This document shows, one piece after another, positions 42,948 to 54,894 of a DNA stretch of 64,000 bases (positions are counted from its first letter, which is position 1; every line of letters begins with the position of its first letter). The position numbers and the translations under genes are program-made. The notes below the pieces were generated by a model, which saw nothing but the letters and a program-made list of their open reading frames with translations, was not told the DNA's origin and made no database searches. Location of the stretch: NCBI RefSeq assembly GCF_009730915.1, contig NW_024086660.1, positions 1-64,000 of the forward strand, read 5' to 3'. The DNA comes from Dioscorea cayenensis subsp. rotundata (taxonomy: Eukaryota; Streptophyta; Magnoliopsida; Dioscoreales; Dioscoreaceae).

Positions 42948-45900
42948 TGACACATCCCTTATGTGTGTGTACCACAAGTGCATGGGTCATTGAAATAATA
43001 AAAAACCCCGGTGAGTGGGTAGTCGAATGCACAGGAAATAGTTGTTCAGAAACAAGAAGTATTGCTATTTAGCTAGAGTGAAAACTAATTTGTGATTGTG
43101 ATTCAAACGATTAATGAAAATAGAATAAATGAAAAAAAACAAGAGTAATAAAGAGAAGAAATAGATAGTAAAATGGGGTACTCGGACAATGCTTACCCTA
43201 GAACTATTGTTTCAAGTGTAAAACTAATATTATGCCTCATAATTGAAGGTTAATGAGTCATGGAAATCCAAAGACATACAGTCCCAAACCTAAGGTCAAT
43301 TGTGAGTAGCCCTCTACACTATGCCCCGGCAGAAAGGGATACTCTCAACACCTCACACTGTGTGGGACTGCTTAAGGTTTTATGGACTCAAAGTGATAAA
43401 CCATATTCCCTAATTTAGATCTAACCCTTTGGTCCAAGCGAAAGATTCCTAATCATGATTAATCCCCATCACTAAGGATAACTCAATGCTTCACTCTATC
43501 ACTCATGCAATTAAGATCTAGTGGAGAACGTGTCTTAGCACTTCACTCTATCATGATCAAAAAGAACATTTGGAACATGGAGGTGGGATAAATCACGTCG
43601 GAAGGGAAAGGGGGCATTCCACTTCCTCTCGACTCACCCACTCAACCCTCCTCAACCTTGCTAAGTCTAACCCTAATGAAGTGTCACTCATTCAAAAGGA
43701 TTACTGACAAGATCCCCTTGCGTATATCCCGTAAGTGCACGGGTTTGTCGAAGTAATAATCCCGGGTGAGCGGATATCAAATCCACAGGGAGTAGGGAGT
43801 AAAGATACTTAATTCGATTCTTAGCTATGTGGAGTATCAACAATGATAAGTGTGATAATGATTCAATTCTCAATAATTAAAAGCAACAAGTAAGAGAACA
43901 AAAGTAAGGAGTAGGTAAGGCAATCGATAAAGTTGGGGCACTCGGATGATGCTTCACCTAGGATAATTGCTTCAAGTGCAAGAACTCTCTATTATGCTTC
44001 TTAATCAATGCAATGGTGAGTCGTGGAAATCCTTACATACATAGTCCCAAATCTAAGGTCAACTATGCCTAACTATATTCATGTCCCGGAGGAGATATTA
44101 AATAACCTCTCAACCTCGCACTCGAATAAAGTTGCAATGAGCTCTAGGGATTCCAAGTGATAAATCGCTTCCTAATTATAGACCTAACCCTTTGGTCCAG
44201 GCAGAAGGTCCCTAGCCACAATTAAGCCCTAGATACTAAGATCCCCCCAACGGAGGTTCATACCTTAGATCATTCACTCTATTATGGCCGCAAAGAACTC
44301 AAGCAACGGAGGCAGAATCTATCAGTCGGAGGGAAAGGGGACGCTCCTGTACCTCTCGACTCATCCTCTCAACCCTCTCCAACCTAGCTTTGTCTAACGC
44401 TCGTGGTGTGTCACTCACTCACAAGGTTACAAACAAGAACCCTCAACCCTAGTGTCACTCTAGGGGAAATGTTCATACAATCAAGTATTCAAGGTTGGAA
44501 CTCACAATAAACATCAATTTATTGAAAGCATAATAAAGAAGTTCAATGAAACGAATACATCCTAGTGTTCACAATCACCCAAGTACCCACTAGGGGTTTA
44601 GCTCTCCATGGAGCTAAGTACAATCAAAGAAATCGAATGTAAAAGTAATGAATCCATAAAGAAACCCCCTCGATGGTCGTGTCGATGGTCGTGTCGATGG
44701 TCTTGTGGAGAGTCCTCTACTCATCGCAAGGGATCCTTTGTTCGGCCTAGGATACACCTCGCAGGATCGATGCCGACGAAAGCTCTCCCAATAACCTTCT
44801 TCCAAACAACACGCGATGTCGGAGCCGTAGAACCTCTCCAAAACCCTAGCCAATACCCCTCAAAACCCTAGCCGAAGCCCTCTCGCAAGTTGGGGAAAAG
44901 ATGGAGAAAATAATAACAAAATCAGGGCTGAATCGGCTTTAAATAGTGCTGGAATCGTGCAACTCCACAGGTGTGGATGCTACACGCGCCCGTGCGGAAT
45001 TTCCACACGGGCGTGGATAATTTCCACACGCCCGTGTGGTTTCTCCTGCTTTCTCCCGATTTCTCGGCCGGGCGTGAACAGTGTTGCTACGATGCTACAT
45101 TCTGCTTTTTCGACCTGAATAACTTCCCAATTCCATACTTTCATCGGGGTAACGCAAAGGGGCACACGTTCACGTCATGAATCACTTGCTTCTTCAATGA
45201 TATACATGTTGTTGGAGCTGTTGTTCTTATATGCATAAGTCAGAATGCTCGAGTGTGACTGCCTTTGTGCCCCTCCAAATGGATGTGCTCACTCGAATAC
45301 GAGGAGTTGGCACACACTCTAGCATCTCACACCTGACCTATGTCTTCGCGTTTGAACCTTAGCAAGATCTCATCCAAAATAGGTGCATTATGATCCACAT
45401 TGGCCTATTTCCTTCATACTCAGCCTCACAACCCTACCTGCATAAAAGTAACATAAAAACACACATATTAATGTAAAAACCTGAGAAAAGTAATGCTCAA
45501 CATAAGGAATGAACGCTTCGCATTCATATCGCACAAGCACTTATCAATTACCTAGATAGATTCTCAACCCTAGTGTCACTCTAAGGGAAAATCAAATCAA
45601 TAAACACACAAGATTGAAACTCAATTAAAATGTCAATTAAAGGAAACATAATAGAAGTTAATGAAACAAAATCATCCTAGGGTTTACAAGTCCAAGCACC
45701 CATTAGGGGTTAAGCTCTCCATGGAGCAATCCAAAGTCAAAGATGAAATCAAAAACAAGTGCAAGAAATCAATAGAGACAATCCCCTAGTTGTCCATGTT
45801 GATGGTCTTCAAGGGCCACCTCGTCTTCTCCAAAGACTCCTTCGTCAAGCCTAGGGCACACCCCGTCGAATCAAAGCTTTTGGAAGCTCCCCTAATAACT

Positions 45901-46614
45901 CTCCTCCGAAGGAAATCAATGTCGAATGCTATATGAATGATATCAAATTCCAGCAAAATCCTCTCAAAACCCTAGCCGCGCTCTCCCCAAAAGATAGGCA
46001 AAAGATAGCAAGAAGAACCTCAAAAAATACTTGTGAAGTGGTATTTAATGGACTGAAATCGGGCATCCCCACGGCCCTGTGGAAATTCCACACCGGCTTG
46101 TGGATTTCCAGGCTTCTCATTTCCAGCGTGCTATAAATAGTAACTACTACAACAATTTTGTTACAATGACTTGCCACAGTAAACTACTACAGTATTGTAG
46201 ACTTCAATTTCTTTATTAAGGCCGCATGATTGGGCACACATCCACGTGATATCATGCAACATCTTCACTTTTGAACACATTGATGAAGCTCTCGACAATG
46301 TTACACAAGTCGGAACATATGAGTGTGTTGCCTTTGTGCCCCTCCAATTTGTGTATTTACTTGAACATTTTGGAGGTTGGCACACACCAACATGTCTATG
46401 AGCACAACTTGTAACTTGATCCTTATTTGGCCTAAGAGTTTCCTCAATAATTACGTCCATAATCTATTTTTGCTTCCTTTCTTCCAAACTTGTCTCCACA
46501 ACACTAAATGCACAAAAGAACATAAATGCACATGAATGAGTCATAAATCTGATAAAAGTAATGCTCAATGTAAGAAAAGTATACTTAGTAATACTTATAC
46601 ACAAGCACTTATCA
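42948..46614 (-). mobile_element. Solo LTR split by a second solo LTR, TSD TTCAT/TTCGT
   Basis: The outer LTR is 42948-43704 plus 45552-46614 (1820 bp without the insert), from TGACACATCCC to TTATCA. Flanks are TTCAT (42943-42947) and TTCGT (46615-46619), one mismatch. The E8 sequence reads through once it is removed. It belongs to an older family A subtype. Confidence 0.88.
43705..45546 (-). mobile_element. Nested solo LTR, family A, perfect TSD ATTAC
   Basis: The 1842-bp LTR runs from TGACAAGATCC at 43705 to TTATCA at 45546. ATTAC is duplicated at 43700-43704 and 45547-45551. The interrupted outer LTR resumes in register. It contains the CACACGGGCGTG/CACGCCCGTGTGG palindrome near 44985-45040 and a tandem GATGGTCGTGTC repeat near 44673-44702. 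Confidence 0.94.
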
Positions 46615-46693
46615 TTCGTGTTTTATTTTTGTTGTCATTTCCTTATGTTTGATCTTCTTTGTCACCACCTTTTCTATGGTTATCTTGTTGTTG

Positions 46694-46743
<50 letters not shown>

Positions 46744-47258
46744 TGTGTTTTCATATATCTATTGGAGTTGGGTTTTTATTTATTTATCTAGTGTGTTTCG
46801 TTTGCTTGATTTTGAGATGGAGAACTCTTGTCCCAGAATTTTTTAGGGCAAGCACAAGAAGAGCTCGGCCCTACTTGTCCTACAGATTTTCACTGGTTTT
46901 AGTTTTTGAGGATTTCCAGGGCAAGCATGAACACCATGCACTAAGCACAATCGTGTCCTTCTCCTTTGTGGTTTTTAGACTTATTCCTGAGGGAATCAGT
47001 GGGAGGGACGCGCTTTTTACATGATTATACATGCCTAAAATTCAAACCCTCGCCTTGGTAAACTGAGCATACATGTGTCTTGTGCATGCTTAGTAGTGAC
47101 TATTCATCTTCCACCGTTCCACTTTAAAACCTAGCCGCGGTTACGCCTCTTTGTCCCATTTCTCGATGATTCCTCTCTTTATCTTCGATTGTCTGGTTTC
47201 ACGGTTCTATATTGTTTCTTGTAAGATTTTTAACACGTTCAGCCACCGTTTTACCCGT
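46615..47258 (+). mobile_element. E8 intron-like region
   Basis: This non-coding continuation of E8 starts TTCGTGTTTTATTTTTGTTG. It holds a CT microsatellite (46696-46740) and an imperfect palindrome, CTGAGCATACA...TGCATGCTTAG, at about 47063-47093. That palindrome may be this family's counterpart of the palindrome arrays in E1 and E3. ORFs across the CT repeat are artefacts. Confidence 0.65.
46696..46740. repeat. (CT)n microsatellite, 45 bp
   Basis: This is an uninterrupted CT dinucleotide run, followed by a short GTGTGTG. Confidence 0.97.
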
Positions 47259-48803
47259 TGACAAGATCCCTTTGTGTATATCCTACAAGTGCACGGGTTT
47301 GTCGAAGTAATAATCCCGGATGAGTGGATATCGAATCCACTGGGAGTAGAGACTAAAAACACTTAATCCGCTTCTTAGCTATGTGAAAGATCGGTAGTGA
47401 TAAGTGTGACAATGATTCAATTCTCAAAAGTGAAAACAATAAGTAAGAGAGCACGAGTAAAGGAGGAGATAAGGCAATCGATAAAGATGTGGTACTCGGA
47501 TAATGCTCCGCCTAGGACAATCGTTCAAGTGCAAGAACCTCTATTATGCTTCCTAATCAATGCAATGGTGAGTCATGGAAATCTTTAAATACATAGTCCC
47601 AAATCTAAGGTCAACTATGCCTAACTCTATACATTGCCCGGAGGAGAGATTAGATAACCTCTCAACCTTGCACTCGAATAGAGTTGCAATGAGCTCTAGG
47701 GATTCCAAGTGATAAGTATTTTCCTAATTATAGACCTAACCCTTTCGTCCAGGTGAAAGGTCCCTAACCACGATTAAGCCCTAGATACTAAGATCACCGC
47801 AACGCTTCACTCCATTGCACGCACAACTAAGCCCTAGCGGAGGGTCATCCCTTAGACCATTCACTCTATTATGGCCGCAAAGAACTCGAGGAACGGAGGT
47901 AGAATCCATCACGTCGGAGAGGAAAGGGGACGCTCCTGTACCTCTCGACTCACCCTCTCAACCCTCTCCAACCTAGCTTTGTCTAACTCTCGTAGTGTGT
48001 CACTCACTGACAAGGTTACCAATAAGAACTCTCAACCCTAGTGTCACTCTAGGGGAAATGATCATACAATCAAGTATTTAAGGTTGGAACTCACAACAAA
48101 CATCAATTAATTGAAAGCATAATAAAGAGATTCAATGAAATAAATACATGCTAGAGTTCACAAATACCCAAGTACCCACTAGGGGTTTAGCTCTCCATGG
48201 AGCTAAGTACAATCAAAGAAATAGAATGTAAAAGCAATGAATCAATAGAGAAACCCGCTCGATAGTCATGTCGATGGTCTTGTGGAAAGTCCTCTACTCA
48301 TCGTCCAAGGATTCCCTCTAATCGTGTCGTTTACTACAGTGATTTGCTATAGTAACCTACTACAGTACTCTCTTAAAAATACTCCCGAATCCACTTTTCA
48401 TTCAGGTAACCTAAATGGGCACACGTTTATGCCATGGATCGCATTGCTTTTCAATGACAGATAAGTTGATGAAAATCTTGTTCTATGTGCATAAGTCAGA
48501 GTGCTTGAGTGTGACTGCCCTTGTGCCCCTCCAAATGGTTGTGCAAACTCAAATACGGGGAGTTTGGCACACACTCTAGCATCTCGCACCCGACTTATAT
48601 CTTCGCGTTTGAACTTTAGCAAGATTTCCTCCAAAATAGGTGCATTGTGATCCACATTGGCTTCTTTCCTACATAATTGGTTTCACAACCCTACCTGCAT
48701 AAAAGTAAAATAAAAACACGTATATTAGTGTAAAAACCCAAGAAAAATAATGCTCAACATAATGAAAGAATGCTTCACATTCATATCGCACAAGAACTTA
48801 TCA
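47259..48803 (-). mobile_element. Solo LTR, family A, perfect TSD CCCGT
   Basis: The 1545-bp LTR runs from TGACAAGATCCC at 47259 to TTATCA at 48803. CCCGT is duplicated at 47254-47258 and 48804-48808. It is shorter than its relatives because about 290 bp around the palindrome/TATA zone is missing at about 48310. Confidence 0.93.
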
Positions 48804-49131
48804 CCCGTCAACTCTGGTAAGTCTTCGGCATTACTGTCAGGTTCTTTCATAGGTTTTCCATTACCTATCTTTTTGGTCTTCAGATGTCTTGGTGTCCCAC
48901 AATCCATGCCAAAGTTTGCTATTCAAATGTTTTAGTGATTTTTGGTGTCGATACTTTGCACCTCCCTGCTGAAAAGATTACTATATCGGGACATGATCAT
49001 GTTTGGAACCCTTACACGATCGTGCTCTCATCTCGCTTTCCCTATGTTTCTTGGACTGATTAGATTCCTTTCTTTAACAGGTAATGCTGTTTAAGGACAC
49101 TTCAGCCTAGCCTTCTAACTGACCCTAAATC
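48804..49131 (+). mobile_element. E8 sequence before the ATHILA ORF, with acceptor
   Basis: Non-coding. It ends with CTTTCTTTAACAG at 49068-49080, a good polypyrimidine/CAG acceptor about 50 bases before the ORF. A second candidate, GGACACTTCAG, ends at 49107. Confidence 0.6.
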
Positions 49132-49872
49132 ATGGTATCCACACTTGATGCTGATTACATACCTAAGTTTGACACTCCGGCGCATCAGGAGCACTACACT
49201 TGTCTATCTCGTCACCACTTTGGCGAGTCATGGGAGATTGATTGGGATGTTCTCCGAGAGGTGAGACTTAAGGAGGAAGTTCAGAGGTTTCTGAGTGTCA
49301 AAGCATGGCGGTAGTTATTACTGATCATAGATAACACTTACGAGTGGTTTTCTCTCGAGGTGTTAGCTACTTTCGAGTTGTCCCACTGCACCATTGTGTT
49401 CTATCAAGCCAATTTCATAAAATTTCAAGTCTTCGGTGAATTACAGTGGATGAGCCTGACAGAGTTCTCAGTTCGACTGGGACTTTATGATACGGAGGTC
49501 ACCCAAACTCCTACCTATAAGAAGTTATTGTTTTCCCGGCCAATTGTGGATTCTGTGGAGGAGGCCAAGCGACGACTGAGCACTATTCCTATTTATGACC
49601 CTCGTCGGACCAAGGCCACCACACTTTGCTCTCTCGTACTTCAGTACATTCATTATATCCTCAGTCACACTCTCACTAGATGCGGTAACAGTATTGAGGT
49701 ACTCAATTATTGTGATTTTGACTTCTTACTGAGCATGGTGGATGGATTTCACCTGCACTTAGGCTTTGAGGTGGTAATTTCTATTGCACATCAAGAGACT
49801 AATCCTTGTATTAAAGCCATATTCATCGACCCTTACATCACTCATGTTATAAGGCATATGGGCCTACTTTAG
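49132..49872 (+). pseudogene. ATHILA-ORF-like protein, nearly open (E8)
   Basis: The start is ATG at 49132 (MVSTLDADYIPKFDT). One stop at 49312-49314 is followed by a clean 170-residue frame to 49872. Segments in order are ESWEIDWDVLREVRLKEEVQ, YEWFSLEVLATFELSH, MSLTEFSVRLGLYDTEVTQT, AKRRLSTIPIYDPRRTKATT and a C-terminal EVVISIAHQETNPCIK part. It matches the broken copies in E3 and E1. I recognise the family as the ATHILA ORF-1 type plant-transposon protein of unknown function; it has no obvious signal peptide or transmembrane helix. The C-terminus may be cut, because the element ends shortly after, at about 49925. Confidence 0.8.
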
Positions 49873-49924
49873 GGGACCTACCGCAGGAGGATTGTTGGGG
49901 GGTTTGCAGCGATGTCCTTGGAGA

Positions 49925-50211
49925 CATTGTAGGGGTGCTCACACGACCGTGTGGATTCCCGATTCCAGCACTTTAAAAGCAGATTTTAGCCTCGATTTCA
50001 GTATTTTTTTCTCCATCTTTTTTTTCGGAACTTGAGAGAGGACTGCAGCTAGGGTTTTAAGATGTATTGGCTAGGGCTTTAGAGAGGTTCTACGGCTCTG
50101 ACATCGCACGCTGTTTGGAAGAAGGTTAGTGGGAGAACTTTCGTCAACACCGATCCGGTGAGATGTATTCTAGGCCGGACAAAGATACCCTTGTAATGAG
50201 TAGAGAACTCT
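49925..50211 (+). mobile_element. Family A LTR fragment
   Basis: This is the middle of a + family A LTR, from ACACGACCGTGTGGATTCCCG to GAGTAGAGAACTCT. It is cut at 50212 by the next LTR start. Confidence 0.8.
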
Positions 50212-51308
50212 TGATAAGTGCTTGTGTAATATGAATGCGAAGCATTCTTTCCTTATGTTGAGCATTACTTTTCTCGGGTTTTTACATTAATATGTGTGTT
50301 TTTATGTTACTTTTATGCAGGTAGGGTTGTGAAACCAATTATGAAGGAAAGAAGCCAATGTGGATCACAATGCACGTGAAGCATCCACGCCCGTGTAGTC
50401 GCCCGATTCCAGCCCTATTTAAAGCCGATTTAGCCCCGATTTTGGTATTCTTTTCTCCATCTTTTCCCCAGCTTGAGAGAGGGCTTCGGCTAGGGTTTCG
50501 AGGGGTAGTGGCCAAGGTTTTGGAGAGGTTCTACGGCTCCGACATCGTCATTCCTTAGGAAGAAGGTTGGTAGGTGAGCTTCCATCGAGGCGCATCCTAT
50601 ACCGGACGAGGGAATCTTTGGACGACGAGTAGAGAGAACTTTCCACAAGACCATCGACACGACTATCGAGGTAGTTTCTTTATGGATTCATTGCTTTTAT
50701 ATTCTATTTCTTTGATTGTACTTAGCTCCATGGAGAGCTAAACCCCTAGTGGGTACTCGGGTATTGTGAACCCTAGGATGTATTCGTTTATTTGAACCTC
50801 TTTATTTTGCTTTCAATAAATTGATGTTTATTGTGAGTTCCAACCTTGAATGCTTGATTGTATGAACATTTCCCCTAGAGTGACACTAGGGTTGAGAGTT
50901 CTTGTTGGTAACCTTGTGAGTGAGTGACACACCACAAGCGTTAAACAAGGCTAGGTTGGAGAGGGTTGAGAGGGTGAGTCGAGAGGTACAGGAGCGTCCC
51001 CTTACCCCTCCGGCGTGGTAGATTCTACCTCCGTTCCTTGAGTTCTTTGTGGCTATAATAGAGTGAATGGTCTAAGGGATGAACTTTCGCTGGGCTTAGT
51101 TGCGCGTGCAACGGAGTGAAGCATTGAGGTGATTTTAGTATCTGGGACTTAATTGTGGTTAGGGACTTTCCACCTGGACCAAAGGGTTAGGTCTATATTA
51201 AGGAAGATATTTATCACTTGGAATCACTGGAGCTCATTGCAACTCTATGCGAGTGCCAGGTGTTGAGATTGTTCGATTTCTCCTCCGGGACATGTATAGG
51301 GTTAGGCA
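50212..51308 (+). mobile_element. Family A LTR, + strand, 3'-truncated
   Basis: It starts TGATAAGTGCTTGTG at 50212. About 200 bp near 50375 is missing relative to other copies. It runs to GTTAGGCAC at 51308, where orientation reverses. Confidence 0.83.
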
Positions 51309-51369
51309 CGCAATGAGTTCTAGAGATTCCAAGTGATAAATCCTCTTCCTAGATGTAGACCTAACACTT
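51309..51369 (-). mobile_element. Inverted family A LTR fragment (target of E9)
   Basis: These 61 bp are the reverse complement of about 51185-51243, making a fold-back with the preceding LTR. It ends CTAACACTT, where the family C element begins. The matching continuation of this LTR is at 57446. Confidence 0.78.
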
Positions 51370-52687
51370 TGATGAGTCCGCAAGCGCACGGGTCGTCAAG
51401 TAATACCCTGTGCATGACACAGTGGTCGTATTCCCTGGGGTCCCAAGAGCTGCTATTACTCTCCCCTAGACGGCACTGTCTAGTATACCAAATATAGGAT
51501 TAAAACAAGATAAGTAAAATAACAAAAGAAAAGAAACTATAAACACATGGACTAAAGGTCACCACACAAGTATACTAAGGAAGCAAGTAACAATGAAAGT
51601 GCGAGGTCTCCGAGCTAGGATCCCCTCGGGACTACTAAACCTAGATGGATGCTAGAATTACAAAGCCAACGGTGGTTGGACCAAGAAACATCCAAAAATA
51701 GATCACCCCGATGGTCACGGTGGTAATCTCTTCCGACCAAATCCTCCTACGATCACATTACAATTAGGGGAATCTTAAATTAGGGCCGAAACTCAACCTA
51801 GGTACAACACTAATGGTTGGAGGGGTATGAAATACCCAATGGTCATGGTGTATTCATACATGTATCGCTTCCAAGCAAGGTGTGTCTAGTATAAGGGTGA
51901 TGGTCACGCACCAAATACAACCAAGAAGTTGAATCACAAAGTTCTCATGCAAAACAACACATCAAAGAGCACCAAGCAAGGATCACAAACCACAGAAATC
52001 CCATAAATGTAAATCAAAGCATCTATACAAGCAAGTTCATCCCAAGGTTCACCGGATGCCCGGTGACCTTGGGAGTCTAGATCGTCATCAACAAAGGAGC
52101 AAGTGTAGAAGATAAGAGATACAAAAAAAAGTTCATAACAAACTTCCCTAAGATGAAGACTAGAAGGTGGTGATGAGAACTCGTCGGATCCGCGCCGGCG
52201 AGCTCCTAAATCGTTTTCCTTGAGTGTAACCTTCTTCTCCCTTCGATTTTCCCCTCAGATCTGCCTTCTCCCACAGCCTTGAAGCTCTAGAGGATGATGG
52301 TGGAGAGTGGTAACCAAAAGTCCCCCAAATGATGCCCTAATAAGCCTTTTATATGCCCAGATCCCGATCGGTAAACGGGCGAGTATACCGACCGTATGCC
52401 GACCCCTCGGGAATTTCAGTTTTCTGCCGAGAAGCCCGAGATGAGTTAAAGTGATTGCTATAGTGAAACTTCTACAGTAGCACTGCTACAGTGATCCCCC
52501 TGGACCGGAAACGCCATTTTGTTGCTGAATTCATCCACAATCCCGTCGCATAGGCCCCAGGGCTTCTAATGGGCCTGAAATGTAAAAATAACACAATTTA
52601 AACAAAAAGGGCATCGATTCAACAAATAAATATAAAGAATGATACAAAACAAATACATGCCAAATACGTACTTTTAGACGTTTATCA
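51370..52687 (-). mobile_element. 3' LTR of E9 (family C)
   Basis: The 1318-bp LTR runs from TGATGAGTCC at 51370 to TTTATCA at 52687. A minus-strand CATATAAAAGG box lies at about 52346-52357. Landmarks are GGGGTCCCAAGAGCTGCTATTACTC near 51438 and CACCGGATGCCCGGTGACC near 52050. Confidence 0.92.
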
Positions 52688-52735
52688 TACATCCCCACAC
52701 CTAAGCGTTTGCTTGTCCCCAAGCAAACAAATATT
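52688..52735 (-). other. Polypurine tract of E9
   Basis: The minus strand reads GTTTGCTTGGGGACAAGC, then TTAGGTGTGGGGATGTA, directly before the LTR. It is very close to the family B PPT. Confidence 0.85.
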
Positions 52736-54480
52736 AAGAACAAAGGGAAAGAAGATAAACAGCTAAAAGTGCGACCTCAAGCTCAAAGTAAAGGACTCCA
52801 CAAGCACGACTAGACAGAAATCAAGCAGTGAGTTGTTCAATGAATGGTGAAGTAATACTAGTTCTATCTCATCTAAAGTGCTCCCTCGTGGAGTGTGTGA
52901 TAACCCCCACCTTGACCTCTACACCCTCGGATTACCCCGTGATGCCTATTCGCAAAGACACATAATGATAATGGCATTAAGATGCTAAAGGCACCCTCAA
53001 TACTCAATTAAGAGTCCTCTCGTTCCTAGATAAAACTCTAACTTTCGGGATGACTATGTAGCAAGCTTCAAGGGAACAAAAAGAGATACTTTATTTCTTT
53101 CACACATATATACAAGCATACACATATGAGTCCGACTAACGTAGACTCGCACAAAAATGTTTTTAACAATCTTTCTCGAAGGATGCACATGCCGATTAGG
53201 CACAAGAGTCACCCAACATACTCGAAAATACTACATAGACGCATTCATGCTATACTAGCGGAGGAATACCGCCATAGACTCAATTTTTTTATTTTTTTAT
53301 TTTTATTTTATTGATCACATGTACAAACTCGTATCTCATGTCCCTTGTAAAGACTTGCTACAATAGTACACTTTAAGGTGAGAGAAAAATAAAGGAACAC
53401 AAAAAGCTCTTAAAAAGTGCATTGAAGATAGAATTTAACAAATTAATGCCCAAGTCAAAATGATGGGTAGGTTGGAGTGTACAAGGTAGAAGTGCTCATG
53501 AACATGTATATAGGTGCACTAGAGATGATACAGAACTACATTCAAGCACAAATAAAGTACAACTCACAACTATCATTCTACCAAGCTAGGAAGTCCTTAA
53601 CAATAAAATCATAGCTATCATAGGTAATCAGGCATGCAAATGCAAACATTTTCAAAGTTCATAGAACTCCACCAGCCACTTACAGATGCACATTGCCCTC
53701 AATGTGCCTAATCAGTAGAATGCAACAAGATAGACAATAAAAACATAGTAAGAGGGTTTCGTGAACTTCTCCGAGTCTCAAAGCATGAGTCTTGAAGTCC
53801 ATGAGATCGAAGTGACCACCAAAGGTCATAGTAGAAGATAGAGGAAGAAAGTGCTTGATGTCCTAATTCCACCCTGCAAGGTAGAAAAGAACATCACCTC
53901 GAGGCATCTAATCACACACCCATCAAAACAAACACGATAAACAACTAACAACACAAAAAGCAATCAAAACATAGAAGTAAAAGAAAACATAACACAAAAA
54001 AAAATGTCCATGTGATGCAAGTGGAGATCATCTAACCAAGTTACAAGCAAAGTGGGCATCAAAAGAATGAAGAAAAGCAAGAAAATGCCAGTGCTACAGT
54101 AATTGCGGAAAATCAAGAACTTCGCTTGTAAAAGTAGCCAAAAATTTTACAAATCAAGGAAAAATTCTTGATAATCATTAAACATTCACACATCAACAAA
54201 AATCCAAAAGATTTCACCCACAAAAACAAGAAGAACTCAAGGGTTGAGTGAGAGGTCAAACCCTTGCCCTAGAGTAAGATGGGTGAATTAAATGGTTGGA
54301 TCCGGCCAAAAACTTGCTCAAACTACAAATTTTTGTTACTAAAATGGAAAAGAGGAGGAGAAGATCAAATTAGAGAAAAAAAATGATGAAAAACGGTGGA
54401 GAAATGAGGGAGAAACGGTTAGAAGAATGGGGAAGAAGAATGAATAGTAGCAGCCCTCAAAACCCCACATATAATGCCCT
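52736..54480 (-). mobile_element. E9 3' internal region, non-coding
   Basis: AT-rich, with no supported protein; the small ORF at 53126-53314 has no motif. It holds the conserved hairpin at 53688-53707 (separate entry) and poly(T)/poly(A) stretches near 53285 and 53995. Confidence 0.75.
53672..53707 (-). other. Conserved hairpin (E9), compensatory change
   Basis: GCACATTG (53688-53695) pairs with CAATGTGC (53700-53707). In E1 and E3 the stem is GTACATTG/CAATGTAC, so one T-A pair has become C-G on both sides. The purine tract that follows in other families is weak here. It lies about 1.0 kb before the 3' LTR. Confidence 0.65.
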
Positions 54481-54489
54481 CACTGGTGA

Positions 54490-54592
54490 AGTTCTTGAGG
54501 GGCATCCCTTGCGGCTGCAAGAATGATCCTCAAGACTCTTCGATGAGTCCCGAGGGGCATCCTTGTGGCCGCAAGGATGGTCCTCGGATTTT
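54490..54592 (-). repeat. Two-unit palindromic repeat (E9)
   Basis: GAGGGGCATCCCTTGCGGCT-type (from 54497) and GAGGGGCATCCTTGTGGCCG-type (from 54553) units, 56 bases apart, each contain CATCCTTG...CAAGGATG arms. The position matches the palindrome arrays of E1 and E3. Confidence 0.75.
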
Positions 54593-54828
54593 CCTCGACA
54601 CACAACAACTTTTTCTCCACACTTTGCACACTCGCGACACTTCGCTTATGGATCAAACCATGAAAATCAAAAGTCTGAAACATCGATAAAACACTTAAAA
54701 CATCAACAAGAATGCATCAAGAACAAGAATTACTCAAAGATCACATGGTAAACAAAATAATACAAAGGCTAATGAACTAAGAAAAACGATGAAAACACAA
54801 CACACTAAAAACACAAGAAATGAAAGGG

Positions 54829-54894
54829 ACTTGGGTTGCCTCCCAAGAAGCGCTTGTTTAACGTCATTAGCTCGACGCACTCTTTCTTACCTAA
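54829..54894 (-). other. Twin stem-loop and splice donor (E9)
   Basis: TAG/GTAAGAA (54886-54894) is followed by CGTCG-AGCTAA-TGACG, whose last pair is G-U, and then CTTGGG-AGGCAA-CCCAAG. This is the same order and spacing as in families A and B. Confidence 0.63.

Noticed and set aside
46561..47024. Three overlapping ORFs across a Leu/Ser-rich stretch
   Set aside because: They read through the 45-bp CT microsatellite in three frames. Length is due to the repeat, with no conserved domain.
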